A DNA stretch of 64,000 bases from Polaribacter vadi (GTDB lineage Bacteria > Bacteroidota > Bacteroidia > Flavobacteriales > Flavobacteriaceae), in the NCBI RefSeq assembly GCF_001761365.1, contig NZ_CP017477.1, positions 1,572,501 through 1,636,500 on the forward strand, given 5' to 3'. Shown here piece by piece: positions 8,972 through 18,106 of the stretch (its first letter is position 1; each line of letters begins with the position of its first letter). The notes below the pieces were generated by a model. That model was given only the letters and a program-made list of their open reading frames with translations, ran no database searches and had not been told where the DNA came from. Position numbers and translations under genes: made by a program.

Positions 8972-10112
8972 TATTATCTAATATTTTATATTCGTCAAGT
9001 AATGCTTCCCAAACAACTTTTTGTTCAAAACGGCTGGTAATCATTTCTCTTGCATTCAATTTCATTTTATCATCTTTTATTAAACTTCCCATAGCATTAT
9101 ACAGCGCAACTTCATTTTTTACAGGAATAATATACCCATTTATATTTTCTTCTATAATTTCATTACAGCCATTTATATTAGAAACTATACTAGGTAAATT
9201 CATTGCTCCTGCTTGCAGTACTACATTTGGAAACCCTTCTCTATAGCTAGGAAACACCAATGCATCAGAAATCGAAAAATATAGACGAACATCATTCTGA
9301 TACCCGACCGAAATTATTTTTTTATTTGCCTTAATTAAAGCTTTTGTTTTTTCATTTAACGGGTCTAATTCCTCTTCAAAAGGTCCTACTATTAGTAATT
9401 TTATACTTTCTGTTTCTTTTGATAACATTTCGAAAGCTGCTACTAACTCATTAACTCCTTTATCCGCTACAACTCTACCTACAAATATAAAAACAAAATC
9501 ATTTTCAAATATATTTAAATCCTCTTTTAATTTCTGTTTAGTACTTTCTAAAAACAATGTTGGATTAAAATAAGAGGTATCTATACCGTTAGAGCTACCA
9601 TTTGCAATAACTTTAAGTTTATCGGATTTAGATAATTTGTTATCAACTATAATTTTTTTTAAACCAAAAGAATTAGGATAAACTTTTGTTGCACAACTGT
9701 AGGTTAACTTCTCTACAAAATTTAAAACTTTCCTTTTAACTCCTGTTGCCTCTAATAATGGTAGCCCTGCAACTGTATGCAATCTATTTGGCACTTTTGC
9801 CAAATAAGATGCCAACATACCTACAATACCTGCCTTTGGCGTATGTGTATGCACTATTAGAGGTTTTTCTCTCTTTAAGAGTTTGTATAGTTTAAATACT
9901 GCCTTTATATCTTTGATTGGGGTTATTTTACGAGTCATTTCTATTGGAACAACACGAACACCTTCTTTATGGCCTACCTCAACTAGTTTATCACCTCCAG
10001 AGCTAATCCCTATAACCTCAAAATTATTTCCTACCATGAAGGAGAGTTGCCCGTCGATAAGTTTATCTAAAGAAATAGGGACTGTTGTTATTCTAATTAA
10101 CTTCCTAACCAT
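8964..10112 (-). CDS. GT4-family glycosyltransferase (PglA position)
   Basis: A 382-aa GT-B enzyme. The N-terminal domain ends with the LIVHTHTPKAGIVG motif. The C-terminal domain shows FIFVGRVVADKGV for nucleotide binding and the EX7E-type segment SDALVFPSYREGFPNVVLQAG (read in two parts around Glu of YREG). It overlaps the phosphosugar transferase gene by 8 bp, so it most likely adds the second sugar. In Pgl loci this slot is occupied by an alpha-1,3-GalNAc transferase, but donor and linkage cannot be read from sequence here. Confidence 0.85.
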   Translation of the reverse strand: MVRKLIRITTVPISLDKLIDGQLSFMVGNNFEVIGISSGGDKLVEVGHKEGVRVVPIEMTRKITPIKDIKAVFKLYKLLKREKPLIVHTHTPKAGIVGMLASYLAKVPNRLHTVAGLPLLEATGVKRKVLNFVEKLTYSCATKVYPNSFGLKKIIVDNKLSKSDKLKVIANGSSNGIDTSYFNPTLFLESTKQKLKEDLNIFENDFVFIFVGRVVADKGVNELVAAFEMLSKETESIKLLIVGPFEEELDPLNEKTKALIKANKKIISVGYQNDVRLYFSISDALVFPSYREGFPNVVLQAGAMNLPSIVSNINGCNEIIEENINGYIIPVKNEVALYNAMGSLIKDDKMKLNAREMITSRFEQKVVWEALLDEYKILDNNV

Positions 10113-10140
10113 TTTATAAATTAAACACTTCTTGAAAAAA

Positions 10141-10869
10141 TTATTTTATAGAGTAACCTCCGTCTATAATAAAGTTTTGCCCCGTAATCCATCTCGATTT
10201 ATTAGAAATTAAAAATAAAATCATTGGGGTAACATCCGCCACTTCCCCTATGCCTAAAGGATGCATTTCAATTATCTGATTTACATTTTCTTCACTTAGT
10301 TGACTAAATAATTTCTCTGTCATTGGCGTGTTTACGATTCCAGGTAAAACAGCATTTACTCTAATTTTTCTTTTACTAAATTCAAGAGCACTCGCTTTTA
10401 CCATTCCTATTATTGCGGCTTTTGTTGAACAATACCCAATTTTACCTGACTGGCCTAAAACACCCATAACTGATGATAAAAAAACTACACTAGCCCCATC
10501 TTTGCTATATTTCTTCTTTGTAAAATACCTGAGTAACTCTATTCCTGAAAAAACATTTATATCATAAATTGTTTTCACTTTACTTGGATTAAACATTCTT
10601 AATGGAACTGTTTCCTCCATTCCAGCACAATGTATTAAGGCATCCAATTTTTGATCCTTCAAGTTAAATGTTTTAAATAAATTTTCAATTTCATCAATAT
10701 TACTTAGATCAAAAACAAATTCCTTAATAAGATCCTTATGTTTTTTTGTAAAAGATTGAATTTTAGTAAAATCTCTACCAACCGCATAAATGGTATGATT
10801 TCCAACTATCAATTCTTTTAGTGTTTCAAAACCTATTCCCGAAGTTGCCCCAGTTAATAAAACGTTCAT
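10141..10869 (-). CDS. SDR-family 3-ketoacyl reductase-like oxidoreductase
   Basis: Classical short-chain dehydrogenase of 242 aa. It has the NAD(P) motif TGATSGIG (6-13) and a complete catalytic set, Ser132/133, Tyr146 and Lys150 (YCSTK). The C-terminus ITGQNFIIDGGYS is typical of FabG-like enzymes. It lies 12 bp downstream of an acyl carrier protein and KAS III gene, so I infer it reduces a 3-ketoacyl-ACP to the 3-hydroxyacyl form for attachment to an amino sugar. It could alternatively act on a nucleotide sugar, but the ACP neighbour argues against that. Confidence 0.82.
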   Translation of the reverse strand: MNVLLTGATSGIGFETLKELIVGNHTIYAVGRDFTKIQSFTKKHKDLIKEFVFDLSNIDEIENLFKTFNLKDQKLDALIHCAGMEETVPLRMFNPSKVKTIYDINVFSGIELLRYFTKKKYSKDGASVVFLSSVMGVLGQSGKIGYCSTKAAIIGMVKASALEFSKRKIRVNAVLPGIVNTPMTEKLFSQLSEENVNQIIEMHPLGIGEVADVTPMILFLISNKSRWITGQNFIIDGGYSIK

Positions 10870-10881
10870 ACTAAAACTTAT

Positions 10882-11115
10882 TTAATTAAATTTTTCCAAT
10901 CCAATTCTTTCTATTAGCGACTGAATAGTCGTTAATGAATTTATATCTTCCGCATTTAAGGTTACATTGAACTCATTAGTTACAAAACTTATTAATATCA
11001 TGGCACCCATAGAGTCCCATTCATCTAAATTCTTAATTACAGTTTTAAATTTAATTTCTGTTTCTTCTATTTCTAACTCTTCTTGAAAACGTTCTAAAAA
11101 TTCTTTTTTCTTCAT
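10882..11115 (-). CDS. Acyl carrier protein
   Basis: A 77-aa acidic protein with the phosphopantetheine site DEWDSMGAM; Ser35 is the attachment residue. It differs clearly from the housekeeping AcpP signature (DSLDTVE), so it is a dedicated carrier. It is flanked by a KAS III gene (12 bp upstream) and an SDR gene (12 bp downstream) inside the polysaccharide operon. Its presumed job is to carry a short 3-hydroxyacyl chain for transfer to a sugar amine by the PglD-like or GNAT enzyme of the locus. Activation needs a phosphopantetheinyl transferase encoded elsewhere. Confidence 0.88.
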   Translation of the reverse strand: MKKKEFLERFQEELEIEETEIKFKTVIKNLDEWDSMGAMILISFVTNEFNVTLNAEDINSLTTIQSLIERIGLEKFN

Positions 11116-11127
11116 CCTTTTTTATTA

Positions 11128-12141
11128 TTATAATTTATTATTTATTGTAACTAAACCACCACACCAAGACAAACCTACTCCGAACCCCATAAGTAGTATC
11201 TTTTCTGATTTGGCTATATTTTTTAAATTGGAATATTTTTTTAAGGCAATCGGTATGGTATTGGAAACCGTATTACCGCCATCCAATAAATCAATAAAAA
11301 ACTTATTTTTATCAATTTTAGTTCTCTTCCTTAAAAAATTGAGCATAAATGCATTGGCCTGATGAAAAATAAACTGGTCAACAGCATTTTTTTCAATATT
11401 ATTTAATTTCAAAACAGATTCTGTAAATTTTGGAATAGCATTGGATGTGAAATTAAATATTTCAGGGCCATTCATATATAAATGATTATCAGTGTAGTTA
11501 TTGTCAGAACCATACTCTTTTAAACTTGGATCAACTTGGTATTGGAATTTACTTCCTCCATTTTTAACAATTAATTTTTCAGCACCCGAACCATCTGTTC
11601 CAAAAGAAAAATCCCCCAACAATTCTTCCTCAGAAGTACTTATCAATGTTGCAGTAGCCGCATCCCCAAAAATAGCTCTATTAGATTTATCTTGTTTATG
11701 AATATACTTTGAATATGTTTCTGCCGTCACTAATAAAACATTTTTTGTCTGCCCCGAATTAATTAATCCTTTTGCCAAGCTTAAACCATACGTATAGCCT
11801 GAACAACCCAAATTAAAATCCAATGCTCCAATATTAGTTCTTAGACCACATGCATCCTGTAAGATACATGCTGTGGTTGGCAAAAAATATTCTGGACTTT
11901 GGGTGCAGTATAAAACAAAATCTATTGAACTTTTATCAATATTATTATGTAATAATTTATTCACTGCTTTAATAGCTAGTGAAAGTGCAGTTTCATTCTC
12001 ACCAACCACATATCTCGTGCGAATACCAACCTTATTCTCGAATTTTGAAAAATTATAATCTGGAAATTCTTTTAACAAAACATCGTTTGTAATTGATTTT
12101 TCAGGATAAACATATTCAATTCCTTTAATATACGCTCCCAT
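11128..12141 (-). CDS. 3-oxoacyl-ACP synthase III (KAS III, FabH-like)
   Basis: 337 aa, the usual FabH length. The Cys-His-Asn triad is complete: Cys113 in NLGCSGYTYG, His in FIFHQAN (about 257) and Asn in GGNTVSN (about 290). KAS III condenses an acyl-CoA with malonyl-ACP. Together with the following ACP and SDR it would make a 3-hydroxyacyl-ACP such as 3-hydroxybutyryl. Similar sets are found in loci whose polysaccharides carry hydroxyacyl amides. Its place inside the polysaccharide operon, with no other fab genes, sets it apart from the housekeeping copy. Confidence 0.87.
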   Translation of the reverse strand: MGAYIKGIEYVYPEKSITNDVLLKEFPDYNFSKFENKVGIRTRYVVGENETALSLAIKAVNKLLHNNIDKSSIDFVLYCTQSPEYFLPTTACILQDACGLRTNIGALDFNLGCSGYTYGLSLAKGLINSGQTKNVLLVTAETYSKYIHKQDKSNRAIFGDAATATLISTSEEELLGDFSFGTDGSGAEKLIVKNGGSKFQYQVDPSLKEYGSDNNYTDNHLYMNGPEIFNFTSNAIPKFTESVLKLNNIEKNAVDQFIFHQANAFMLNFLRKRTKIDKNKFFIDLLDGGNTVSNTIPIALKKYSNLKNIAKSEKILLMGFGVGLSWCGGLVTINNKL

Positions 12142-12190
12142 AATTTAACTTACTTAATATTTTAAAATTGCTTTATCTTATTCAATATAA

Positions 12191-13141
12191 TTAAAACATC
12201 TCAATCATAGATTTAGAACTAAAATCAAATTTTTCATTTAATGTTTTAAAATGTTTTAAAATGTTTTCTAAATATATTAAATTATCTTCCATTTCATACC
12301 CAAAATTATGCGGGTGCCACCATAAATGATAAACTTTATTGTTTTTCGCTGCATAGGTCATCTCCCGTTTTATTCTTTTAAACTTTAATTCTTGGAGTAT
12401 CTTCTCCTTTTTGGAATAAGCACGTAAGAACCTACTTGCTGGTAATAAAAATACTTTATTTTTATTATGAAATCCGTCAAAAGATAATTTTTTGCTAATT
12501 GAAAATAAAGTATCTAATGCTCTAGCGAATGCCATAGCTCGTGAAGTTTTTTTCCAAAACCAAACATCAGGATTTGAGCGGACAACTTTAATTCCATTTT
12601 CTATTGCAATTTCAATATATTCTGAATTGAACTGATTCCTTGGAAATACCAACGATTTCAATTCTATATTAAAATTTTCCTTTGATAAACTTTGTGCAGC
12701 TTTTAAATCAGCTTCAAACTGCTTTATATTTTGTCCTTCCTCATTGCAATAGTAATGTGAAAATGTATGTGTTGCTAACTCTTGGTTAGGTGTTTTAATA
12801 ATCTCAGAAATTAGAGAATTGGCATAATGATATGGATCGTCTTCTTCATTTAAACCAATTTTATTTAAATCTATAAAATTGTAATATGACAAACTGCTGT
12901 TTTTATAAGTAGGTCTCAATTCTGGACAAAATTCAATTAGCTGTTTTTTATTTTTTGCGAACAAAAAACCCACTGTTGCCCAAGTAGCATGTATATCATA
13001 TTTTTTAAAAAGCACCAAAACATGAGGTATGCTCTCTCTTGTTGTTTTAAAATATTCCTTCTTACTACTTAAATCATTTTTTTCAGCAGCACCCCAATTT
13101 AGCTCAAAATCCAATGATATTACAAACTTTCCTTTATCCAT
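12191..13141 (-). CDS. NodB-type polysaccharide deacetylase-like protein
   Basis: 316 aa. Metal-dependent deacetylase signatures are visible: Asp11 in SLDFELNWG, the HxxxH metal pair in THTFSHY (His125, His129), and FPRNQFNSEYIEIA as the third block. No signal peptide is present, so a cytoplasmic substrate such as a sugar precursor or lipid-linked intermediate is plausible. It sits between the GNAT gene (4 bp upstream) and the KAS III gene. A speculative role is removal of an N-acetyl group before re-acylation by a longer chain. Confidence 0.75.
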   Translation of the reverse strand: MDKGKFVISLDFELNWGAAEKNDLSSKKEYFKTTRESIPHVLVLFKKYDIHATWATVGFLFAKNKKQLIEFCPELRPTYKNSSLSYYNFIDLNKIGLNEEDDPYHYANSLISEIIKTPNQELATHTFSHYYCNEEGQNIKQFEADLKAAQSLSKENFNIELKSLVFPRNQFNSEYIEIAIENGIKVVRSNPDVWFWKKTSRAMAFARALDTLFSISKKLSFDGFHNKNKVFLLPASRFLRAYSKKEKILQELKFKRIKREMTYAAKNNKVYHLWWHPHNFGYEMEDNLIYLENILKHFKTLNEKFDFSSKSMIEMF

Positions 13142-13145
13142 AATT

Positions 13146-14192
13146 TTAAACAGTATCTGAATCAGAATAACTAATAAACCAATTCTCTCTTTTATTAATA
13201 ATATTTGTTAAGTTTTTATTAAAAGACCGAGCACCAAAATGCAATTCAATTGGTTTTAATTTCTCCGGCATCTTTAAAAAAAATTGTTTCTTAAATATTT
13301 TGTGATTAGGTGAATGTTCAAAGCTCCAAGCTAAAATACAATCTGCTTTTTCTTTTTTTATTCTATCAATTGCATAATTTAGCAACAATTTTCCAACTTT
13401 AGGTTCTTCTAAATTATACATCAACTCCATAATATAGGCAATTTTACCATTATGCTTCTCCTTTACTGTATAAATAACAAAACCTAAATATTGACAGTTT
13501 AAATCATAACAATGAGAAATTTTATAATTTTCATTTGGTTTTTGAATATATCTCCATTCTAAATAGGCCTTGTCTCTATGAATAGCCACATTAATATTTT
13601 TTGAAAAGTTTTTCCAAATAGTATTTACGTCATCTGGAAATTTATTTTCTTCTTTAATTTGAAATTTATTATTCTTTTTATAGCTAAAAAACGACAATTT
13701 AAAATCTGGAAGAAAACTTAATACCGAAATTTTATCAGTAAAATACCTAGACCTCAGCGGTTTAATAACAAAAGGAACTGGATCTAACACTTCCCAACCC
13801 AATCTTTTTCTAAAGCTATAAATTGAGTTCCCATTAGGGAAACCATAAACCAATGAAATCCCTTTTTCTTCAGCCTTATTATACACATCTTTCGCCAGTT
13901 TAATAAATAACCCTTGACCTCTATAATTAACATCGGTCATGGTATCCAATGATTGCGTAGCTGTATAGGTTTTATTTTTAATTTTAAATTTAACACAGAA
14001 CAACGCATATATACCAGCTGTTCTATTATTCTCTTCGTCAAATGCAATATGAACAATTGAATTCTTCTCAGAGTTATTTAAAAACTGCCATTTTATGTTT
14101 TCAGTTTTCTTTGGGCTTCCATTTAAATCAAAGCAAGTTTTAAATTTATCCAAAGTTTCATCTTGTAATGGGTACTTTTTAAATTCATTCAT
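13146..14192 (-). CDS. GNAT-family N-acyltransferase
   Basis: 348 aa. The acyl-donor loop reads YRGQGLFIKLAKDVYNKA (about 90-107), preceded by a beta-strand pair and followed by VYGFPNGNSIYSFRKRLGWE, typical of GNAT proteins. A second half (about 190-330) resembles another GNAT-like fold with AYIMELMYNLEEP. The start overlaps the preceding glycosyltransferase gene by 4 bp (ATGA type). It could transfer an acetyl, amino-acyl or hydroxyacyl group to a sugar amine. With the ACP module nearby it is one of two candidate acyltransferases. Confidence 0.72.
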   Translation of the reverse strand: MNEFKKYPLQDETLDKFKTCFDLNGSPKKTENIKWQFLNNSEKNSIVHIAFDEENNRTAGIYALFCVKFKIKNKTYTATQSLDTMTDVNYRGQGLFIKLAKDVYNKAEEKGISLVYGFPNGNSIYSFRKRLGWEVLDPVPFVIKPLRSRYFTDKISVLSFLPDFKLSFFSYKKNNKFQIKEENKFPDDVNTIWKNFSKNINVAIHRDKAYLEWRYIQKPNENYKISHCYDLNCQYLGFVIYTVKEKHNGKIAYIMELMYNLEEPKVGKLLLNYAIDRIKKEKADCILAWSFEHSPNHKIFKKQFFLKMPEKLKPIELHFGARSFNKNLTNIINKRENWFISYSDSDTV

Positions 14193-15358
14193 TCTAATAT
14201 TTCTTTGAAATGGTTGATATAATTTCTAAAATCGAATAATTTTGAATTATAAGTTTGAGTTTTCATACTCAATAATTCTCTTTGACTTATTGAAAGAGGT
14301 TTTTCTAATGATTTAATTAATTCTTCAATTGAATCATTGTTTATAAAAAAGCCATTTTCTCCTTCTTTTAAAAAATCTTCGATATTGCTATTTCTATTTG
14401 ATAATACAGGTAAACCACAGGTAATTGCTTCAACAAATTTTGTTGGAAAACCAGCTTTATTTGTCAAAGTATTATCTCTAACAAATATGGAGTAATCACA
14501 TTTCTTTAATTTATTTATAGCCTCTCTATGAGATAATTTCCCATAAAATTTAATAAACTCTTCTTTCCCTAAAAGCTTTTCAGTAAAATTTGGATAATAT
14601 GTTAAAAAATCTTCTCTAGTACTTCCTACAATATGAAAAACAAACTCATATTGTCTTTCATAAATTAAAAGAGCATCTATTAAATAATCTAACCTATCTT
14701 TTTGTCTCATAGTATCTAATGAAAAAGGGGCTCCTACATAAATAATGTTTTTTTTATTTGAAACGTTTATGTCATTTTTTTTCCATTTATCGTCATCACT
14801 ATCCGTTAAAGGAGGTACCTTTATAGTTCTAGTACCTTTTTTATTATAAAAACTTTCAAGATAACTACTAATTACAATAACTCCATCCAATTTTGGATGA
14901 ACCAAAAACATTCTGTTATAAATATCTAATTTCTTTATATATCGTTTAATTCCTTTCTCTCCTTTCTCTAACTCATACCACTCAGTACAGTCTGCAATTA
15001 TTTTAACCTTTTGTCTCCTACCCCATTTACGCAATAATGAAATGGATATGGACGGAGAATTATAACAAATTACAGCTTTAACATTTTCTTGTTTTTTTAT
15101 AATATTTATATAAAGTTTAAACGCCGTTATATATTTAAACCAGGCAAGTACATTACTTGGATATTTTTGAGAATAAACACAAAACCCAAAATGATTTTCT
15201 TGAATATATTCCGCTGCAATGGTTTTATTAATTCCTACAAAAACAGTTTCATAACCCAAAGACCTAATTGCTTTTGCATTAGACACTACTCGATGAGTAG
15301 CTGGATTTTTGTCAGGAAATTCAAATGCTCCTATATAAACTATTGTTCCTTTACTCAT
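14189..15358 (-). CDS. Glycosyltransferase (GT-B) with TEW motif
   Basis: The start at Met 15358 (389 aa) gives MSKGTIVYIGAFEFPDKNPA; the longer start at 15382 would run into the epimerase gene. GT4-like C-terminal domain: NIIYVGAPFSLDTMRQKDRL, then KAGFPTKFVEAITCGLPVLS. The central IIADCTEWYELEKG block is shared with the glycosyltransferase at 22.7 kb (LVDATEWHNSFQ), together with the following I-x-S-x-YLE-x-x-Y pattern, so the two are paralogues. Donor and acceptor are unknown. Confidence 0.83.
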   Translation of the reverse strand: MSKGTIVYIGAFEFPDKNPATHRVVSNAKAIRSLGYETVFVGINKTIAAEYIQENHFGFCVYSQKYPSNVLAWFKYITAFKLYINIIKKQENVKAVICYNSPSISISLLRKWGRRQKVKIIADCTEWYELEKGEKGIKRYIKKLDIYNRMFLVHPKLDGVIVISSYLESFYNKKGTRTIKVPPLTDSDDDKWKKNDINVSNKKNIIYVGAPFSLDTMRQKDRLDYLIDALLIYERQYEFVFHIVGSTREDFLTYYPNFTEKLLGKEEFIKFYGKLSHREAINKLKKCDYSIFVRDNTLTNKAGFPTKFVEAITCGLPVLSNRNSNIEDFLKEGENGFFINNDSIEELIKSLEKPLSISQRELLSMKTQTYNSKLFDFRNYINHFKEILE

Positions 15359-15362
15359 ATTT

Positions 15363-16496
15363 TTAATATTTATTCCAAACAACGCGATTAATATAATCTG
15401 TATAAGAAATAATTATTCTTAGAACTTTCTCTGAAACATTCGGCATAGAATAATCTCCAACAGCTCTTAAGGTTCTTTCTGTACCTCTTTTTTGGTTTTC
15501 AATAACTTTTAATCCTTGCATAATTCTTTCGGTATTTAAACCAACCATCATTACAGCTGCTTCTTCCATAGCTTCTGGCCTTTCATGTGCATCTCGAATA
15601 TTAAGAGCAGGAAAATTCATAATAGAAGACTCTTCAGATATAGTACCGCTATCTGAAAGTACTGCTTTTGCATTTTTTTGCAGATTATTATAATCGTGAA
15701 AACCCAAAGGCTTCATCAATTTTACCAAAGAATTAAATTTTACCCCAGTTTCATTTATTTTATTTCTTGTACGAGGATGTGTAGAAACAATAACAGGCAT
15801 TTTATAATGTTCTGCAATTTTATTTAGCGTTTCTACTAATTTTAAAAAATTATCAGAATTTATATTTTCTTCTCTATGAGCAGAAATTAAAAAATAGTTT
15901 TCTTTGGTTAATTCTAATTTTTCTAAAACGTTAGAATCCTCTATTTCTTTCTTGTATGCTAAAAGTACTTCATAAATTGGCGAACCTGTTTTTATTATTC
16001 TATCTGCAGGTAAGCCCTCTCTTAAAAGATATTCTCTTGCAATATCACTGTAAGTTAAGTTGATATCTGCTGTATGGTCTACAATTTTTCTGTTTGTCTC
16101 TTCTGGTACTCTTTGATCAAAACAGCGGTTACCAGCCTCCATATGAAAAATTGGAATTTTTCTCTTTTTTGCAGCAATGGCACATAAACAAGAATTGGTA
16201 TCACCTAATACTAAAAAAGCATCTGGTTTTGTTTCTTCTAGTACAGGATCAATATTTATTAAAATTTGTCCTGCAGTTGTAGTTGCATTACCTCCTGCCG
16301 CATTTAAAAAATAATCCGGTTTTCTTAACCCTAAATCTTCAAAAAAGACTTCATTCAATTCATAATCATAATTCTGTCCAGTATGTACTATTATATGTTC
16401 TATGCTTTCTGTTTCATCTAATTTTAGAAGCACTCTAGACAGTCTTATAATCTCTGGCCTTGTACCTACTACTGTTAAAACTTTTAATTTTTTCAT
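15363..16496 (-). CDS. capG: CapG/WbjD-like UDP-HexNAc 2-epimerase (UDP-L-FucNAc forming)
   Basis: Non-hydrolysing UDP-GlcNAc 2-epimerase family, 377 aa, with VVGTRPEIIRLSRV at the N-terminus, HTGQNYDYELNEVFF, HMEAGNRCFDQRVPEE and SDSGTISEESS. The NAAGGNATTTAGQIL segment and the position directly after capE and capF identify it as the C2 epimerase that turns UDP-2-acetamido-2,6-dideoxy-L-talose into UDP-L-FucNAc, rather than WecB, which would make UDP-ManNAc. The distinction rests mainly on the neighbours. Confidence 0.9.
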   Translation of the reverse strand: MKKLKVLTVVGTRPEIIRLSRVLLKLDETESIEHIIVHTGQNYDYELNEVFFEDLGLRKPDYFLNAAGGNATTTAGQILINIDPVLEETKPDAFLVLGDTNSCLCAIAAKKRKIPIFHMEAGNRCFDQRVPEETNRKIVDHTADINLTYSDIAREYLLREGLPADRIIKTGSPIYEVLLAYKKEIEDSNVLEKLELTKENYFLISAHREENINSDNFLKLVETLNKIAEHYKMPVIVSTHPRTRNKINETGVKFNSLVKLMKPLGFHDYNNLQKNAKAVLSDSGTISEESSIMNFPALNIRDAHERPEAMEEAAVMMVGLNTERIMQGLKVIENQKRGTERTLRAVGDYSMPNVSEKVLRIIISYTDYINRVVWNKY

Positions 16497-16550
16497 TTAT
16501 TTTATTTTTTCTACAATCTAATTATTTTGTAGGTTTAAACTTCATTTTAC

Positions 16551-17669
16551 TTAAACTTCTGCAAAATATGTATCAGGATTTTTTTGGTTATAAGGTTCGT
16601 TAATCCAAAAATTGGTATATAAAACCTCATCTCCAATATTCTTAATATTATGTGTATACCATATAGGCATATCTACATAAGAAGGTTCATCACCATCTAA
16701 ATAAAAATCTAACACCTCATCTGTTCCTATTTTACGTAATTGAATTAATGCTTTACCTTTTATTACAGCAAAACGTTCTATTTTTCTGGTATGATAATGA
16801 TTACCTCTTGTAATTCCTGGTACTGTTGTAGAAAACGAAACTTGCCCACCAACACCTAGTCGTATTATTTCTACAAATGAACCTCTAGGATCTGTATGCT
16901 GTGTAAATTTAACAGGGTAATGCTTTTTAATGTTCATATAACATCTAAAAGTATTAAATAAATTTAATTGAAATGTACTTGTAATTTCTGGTATTTCTCC
17001 CTTATCTTGATAAACGTTTTTGTAGTTTTTTAATAAAGATAATAGTTCTGACACCTTTGCTTCAGAGGTGTGTTTTATACTATAACTAGCCTTGTTGATT
17101 TTTTCTTTTATTACCTTAATTATCTCAGAAACTAACTCGCCAACATAAATTAATTTTAACTGACCATCGACTTCTATTTTGGGCTCTTCTCCATTAGCTA
17201 CTTGATGTGAAAAAGTAGCAACCACAGAATTGTAATAAGGTTCGCCAAATGGGCCAAATACATTTGGAATAATCATTCCTGTAAACGTTGCATTTGCTTT
17301 TAAACTCCAATCTGCTAATAGTTCTCTTCCTTCTTTCTTAGATTTACCATATAAATTATCTCTGTCTTCTTGTGATGATGACGAAATAATAACATGTGCT
17401 TTACTTTCTGTTCTATTTAATGAGGCTAACAGAGTTTTTACTAAACCTGTGTTGGTTTTATAAATTACTTCTTGCTCATTATGCCTATTTAAAGCTGCTA
17501 AATGAACAATAACATCGCAACTTAAAACATATTCATCAAGTTTCGTTTGGTCTTCAAAAAAACTTCTGTCAAAATTTATACAAGTAAAAGTTTCTGGTTC
17601 TAAACCTATGGTGTTATACAAATGTGTTCCTACAAAACCACTTTGTCCGGTTATTCCTATTTTTAACAT
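16551..17669 (-). CDS. capF: CapF: bifunctional epimerase/reductase for UDP-L-FucNAc
   Basis: 372 aa with the diagnostic two-domain structure. An N-terminal SDR domain begins GITGQSGFVGTHL. A C-terminal RmlC-like cupin starts at about 250 (TQHTDPRGSFVEIIR) and contains RGNHYHTRKIERFAVIKG with metal-binding His residues. Family members epimerise at C3 and reduce the C4 keto group of the CapE product. It is separated from capE by a small cupin gene, which is not part of the classical capEFG trio. Confidence 0.93.
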   Translation of the reverse strand: MLKIGITGQSGFVGTHLYNTIGLEPETFTCINFDRSFFEDQTKLDEYVLSCDVIVHLAALNRHNEQEVIYKTNTGLVKTLLASLNRTESKAHVIISSSSQEDRDNLYGKSKKEGRELLADWSLKANATFTGMIIPNVFGPFGEPYYNSVVATFSHQVANGEEPKIEVDGQLKLIYVGELVSEIIKVIKEKINKASYSIKHTSEAKVSELLSLLKNYKNVYQDKGEIPEITSTFQLNLFNTFRCYMNIKKHYPVKFTQHTDPRGSFVEIIRLGVGGQVSFSTTVPGITRGNHYHTRKIERFAVIKGKALIQLRKIGTDEVLDFYLDGDEPSYVDMPIWYTHNIKNIGDEVLYTNFWINEPYNQKNPDTYFAEV

Positions 17670-17686
17670 CTCTCTTTTTTATTTTT

Positions 17687-18106
17687 TTATTTAAAATAAT
17701 TTATATCAAAGCGATACTCATCATTAACCTCTCCAATACTGTAATCTGAAAGCGCCATTAATTTAGATTTTTCTTCTAGTGCCTGAATGCTTGTTATATA
17801 TCCTTTTGGTATATGTAAAGTATCTAAACTACTAGAGTTCAAAATAAAAACGCTACTTTCTAAATTTTTTGAAGGCGTTTCCCAATTATCTATGGTAATT
17901 ACACGAATCTTAAAACTACCTTGAACTGCAGAAAACCAACGTTGTTCTATTTGATGTCCTTGCCAACCTCTAATAAATTGCACGTCTAAATTTTCAATAA
18001 AATAAACTCTCTTAACTTCTGAAGTGTTGAAATCATTATTAAATGATAAAGTACCTCTTTGGTCTATATGGCTACTTCCTTTAATAACTTTAGGTGAAGT
18101 ATACAT
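17687..18106 (-). CDS. RmlC-like cupin (FdtA/WxcM-like) protein
   Basis: 139 aa, single cupin domain. HIDQRGTLSF near the N-terminus resembles the RmlC-type substrate segment, and RGWQGHQIEQRWFSAVQG is the beta-barrel core with one His. FdtA-type proteins isomerise dTDP-4-keto-6-deoxyhexoses; the substrate here is more likely a UDP-4-keto-6-deoxy-HexNAc because it is inserted between capE (adjacent, no gap) and capF (17 bp). It may assist the capF step or act as a carbohydrate sensor. Function not proven. Confidence 0.7.
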   Translation of the reverse strand: MYTSPKVIKGSSHIDQRGTLSFNNDFNTSEVKRVYFIENLDVQFIRGWQGHQIEQRWFSAVQGSFKIRVITIDNWETPSKNLESSVFILNSSSLDTLHIPKGYITSIQALEEKSKLMALSDYSIGEVNDEYRFDINYFK

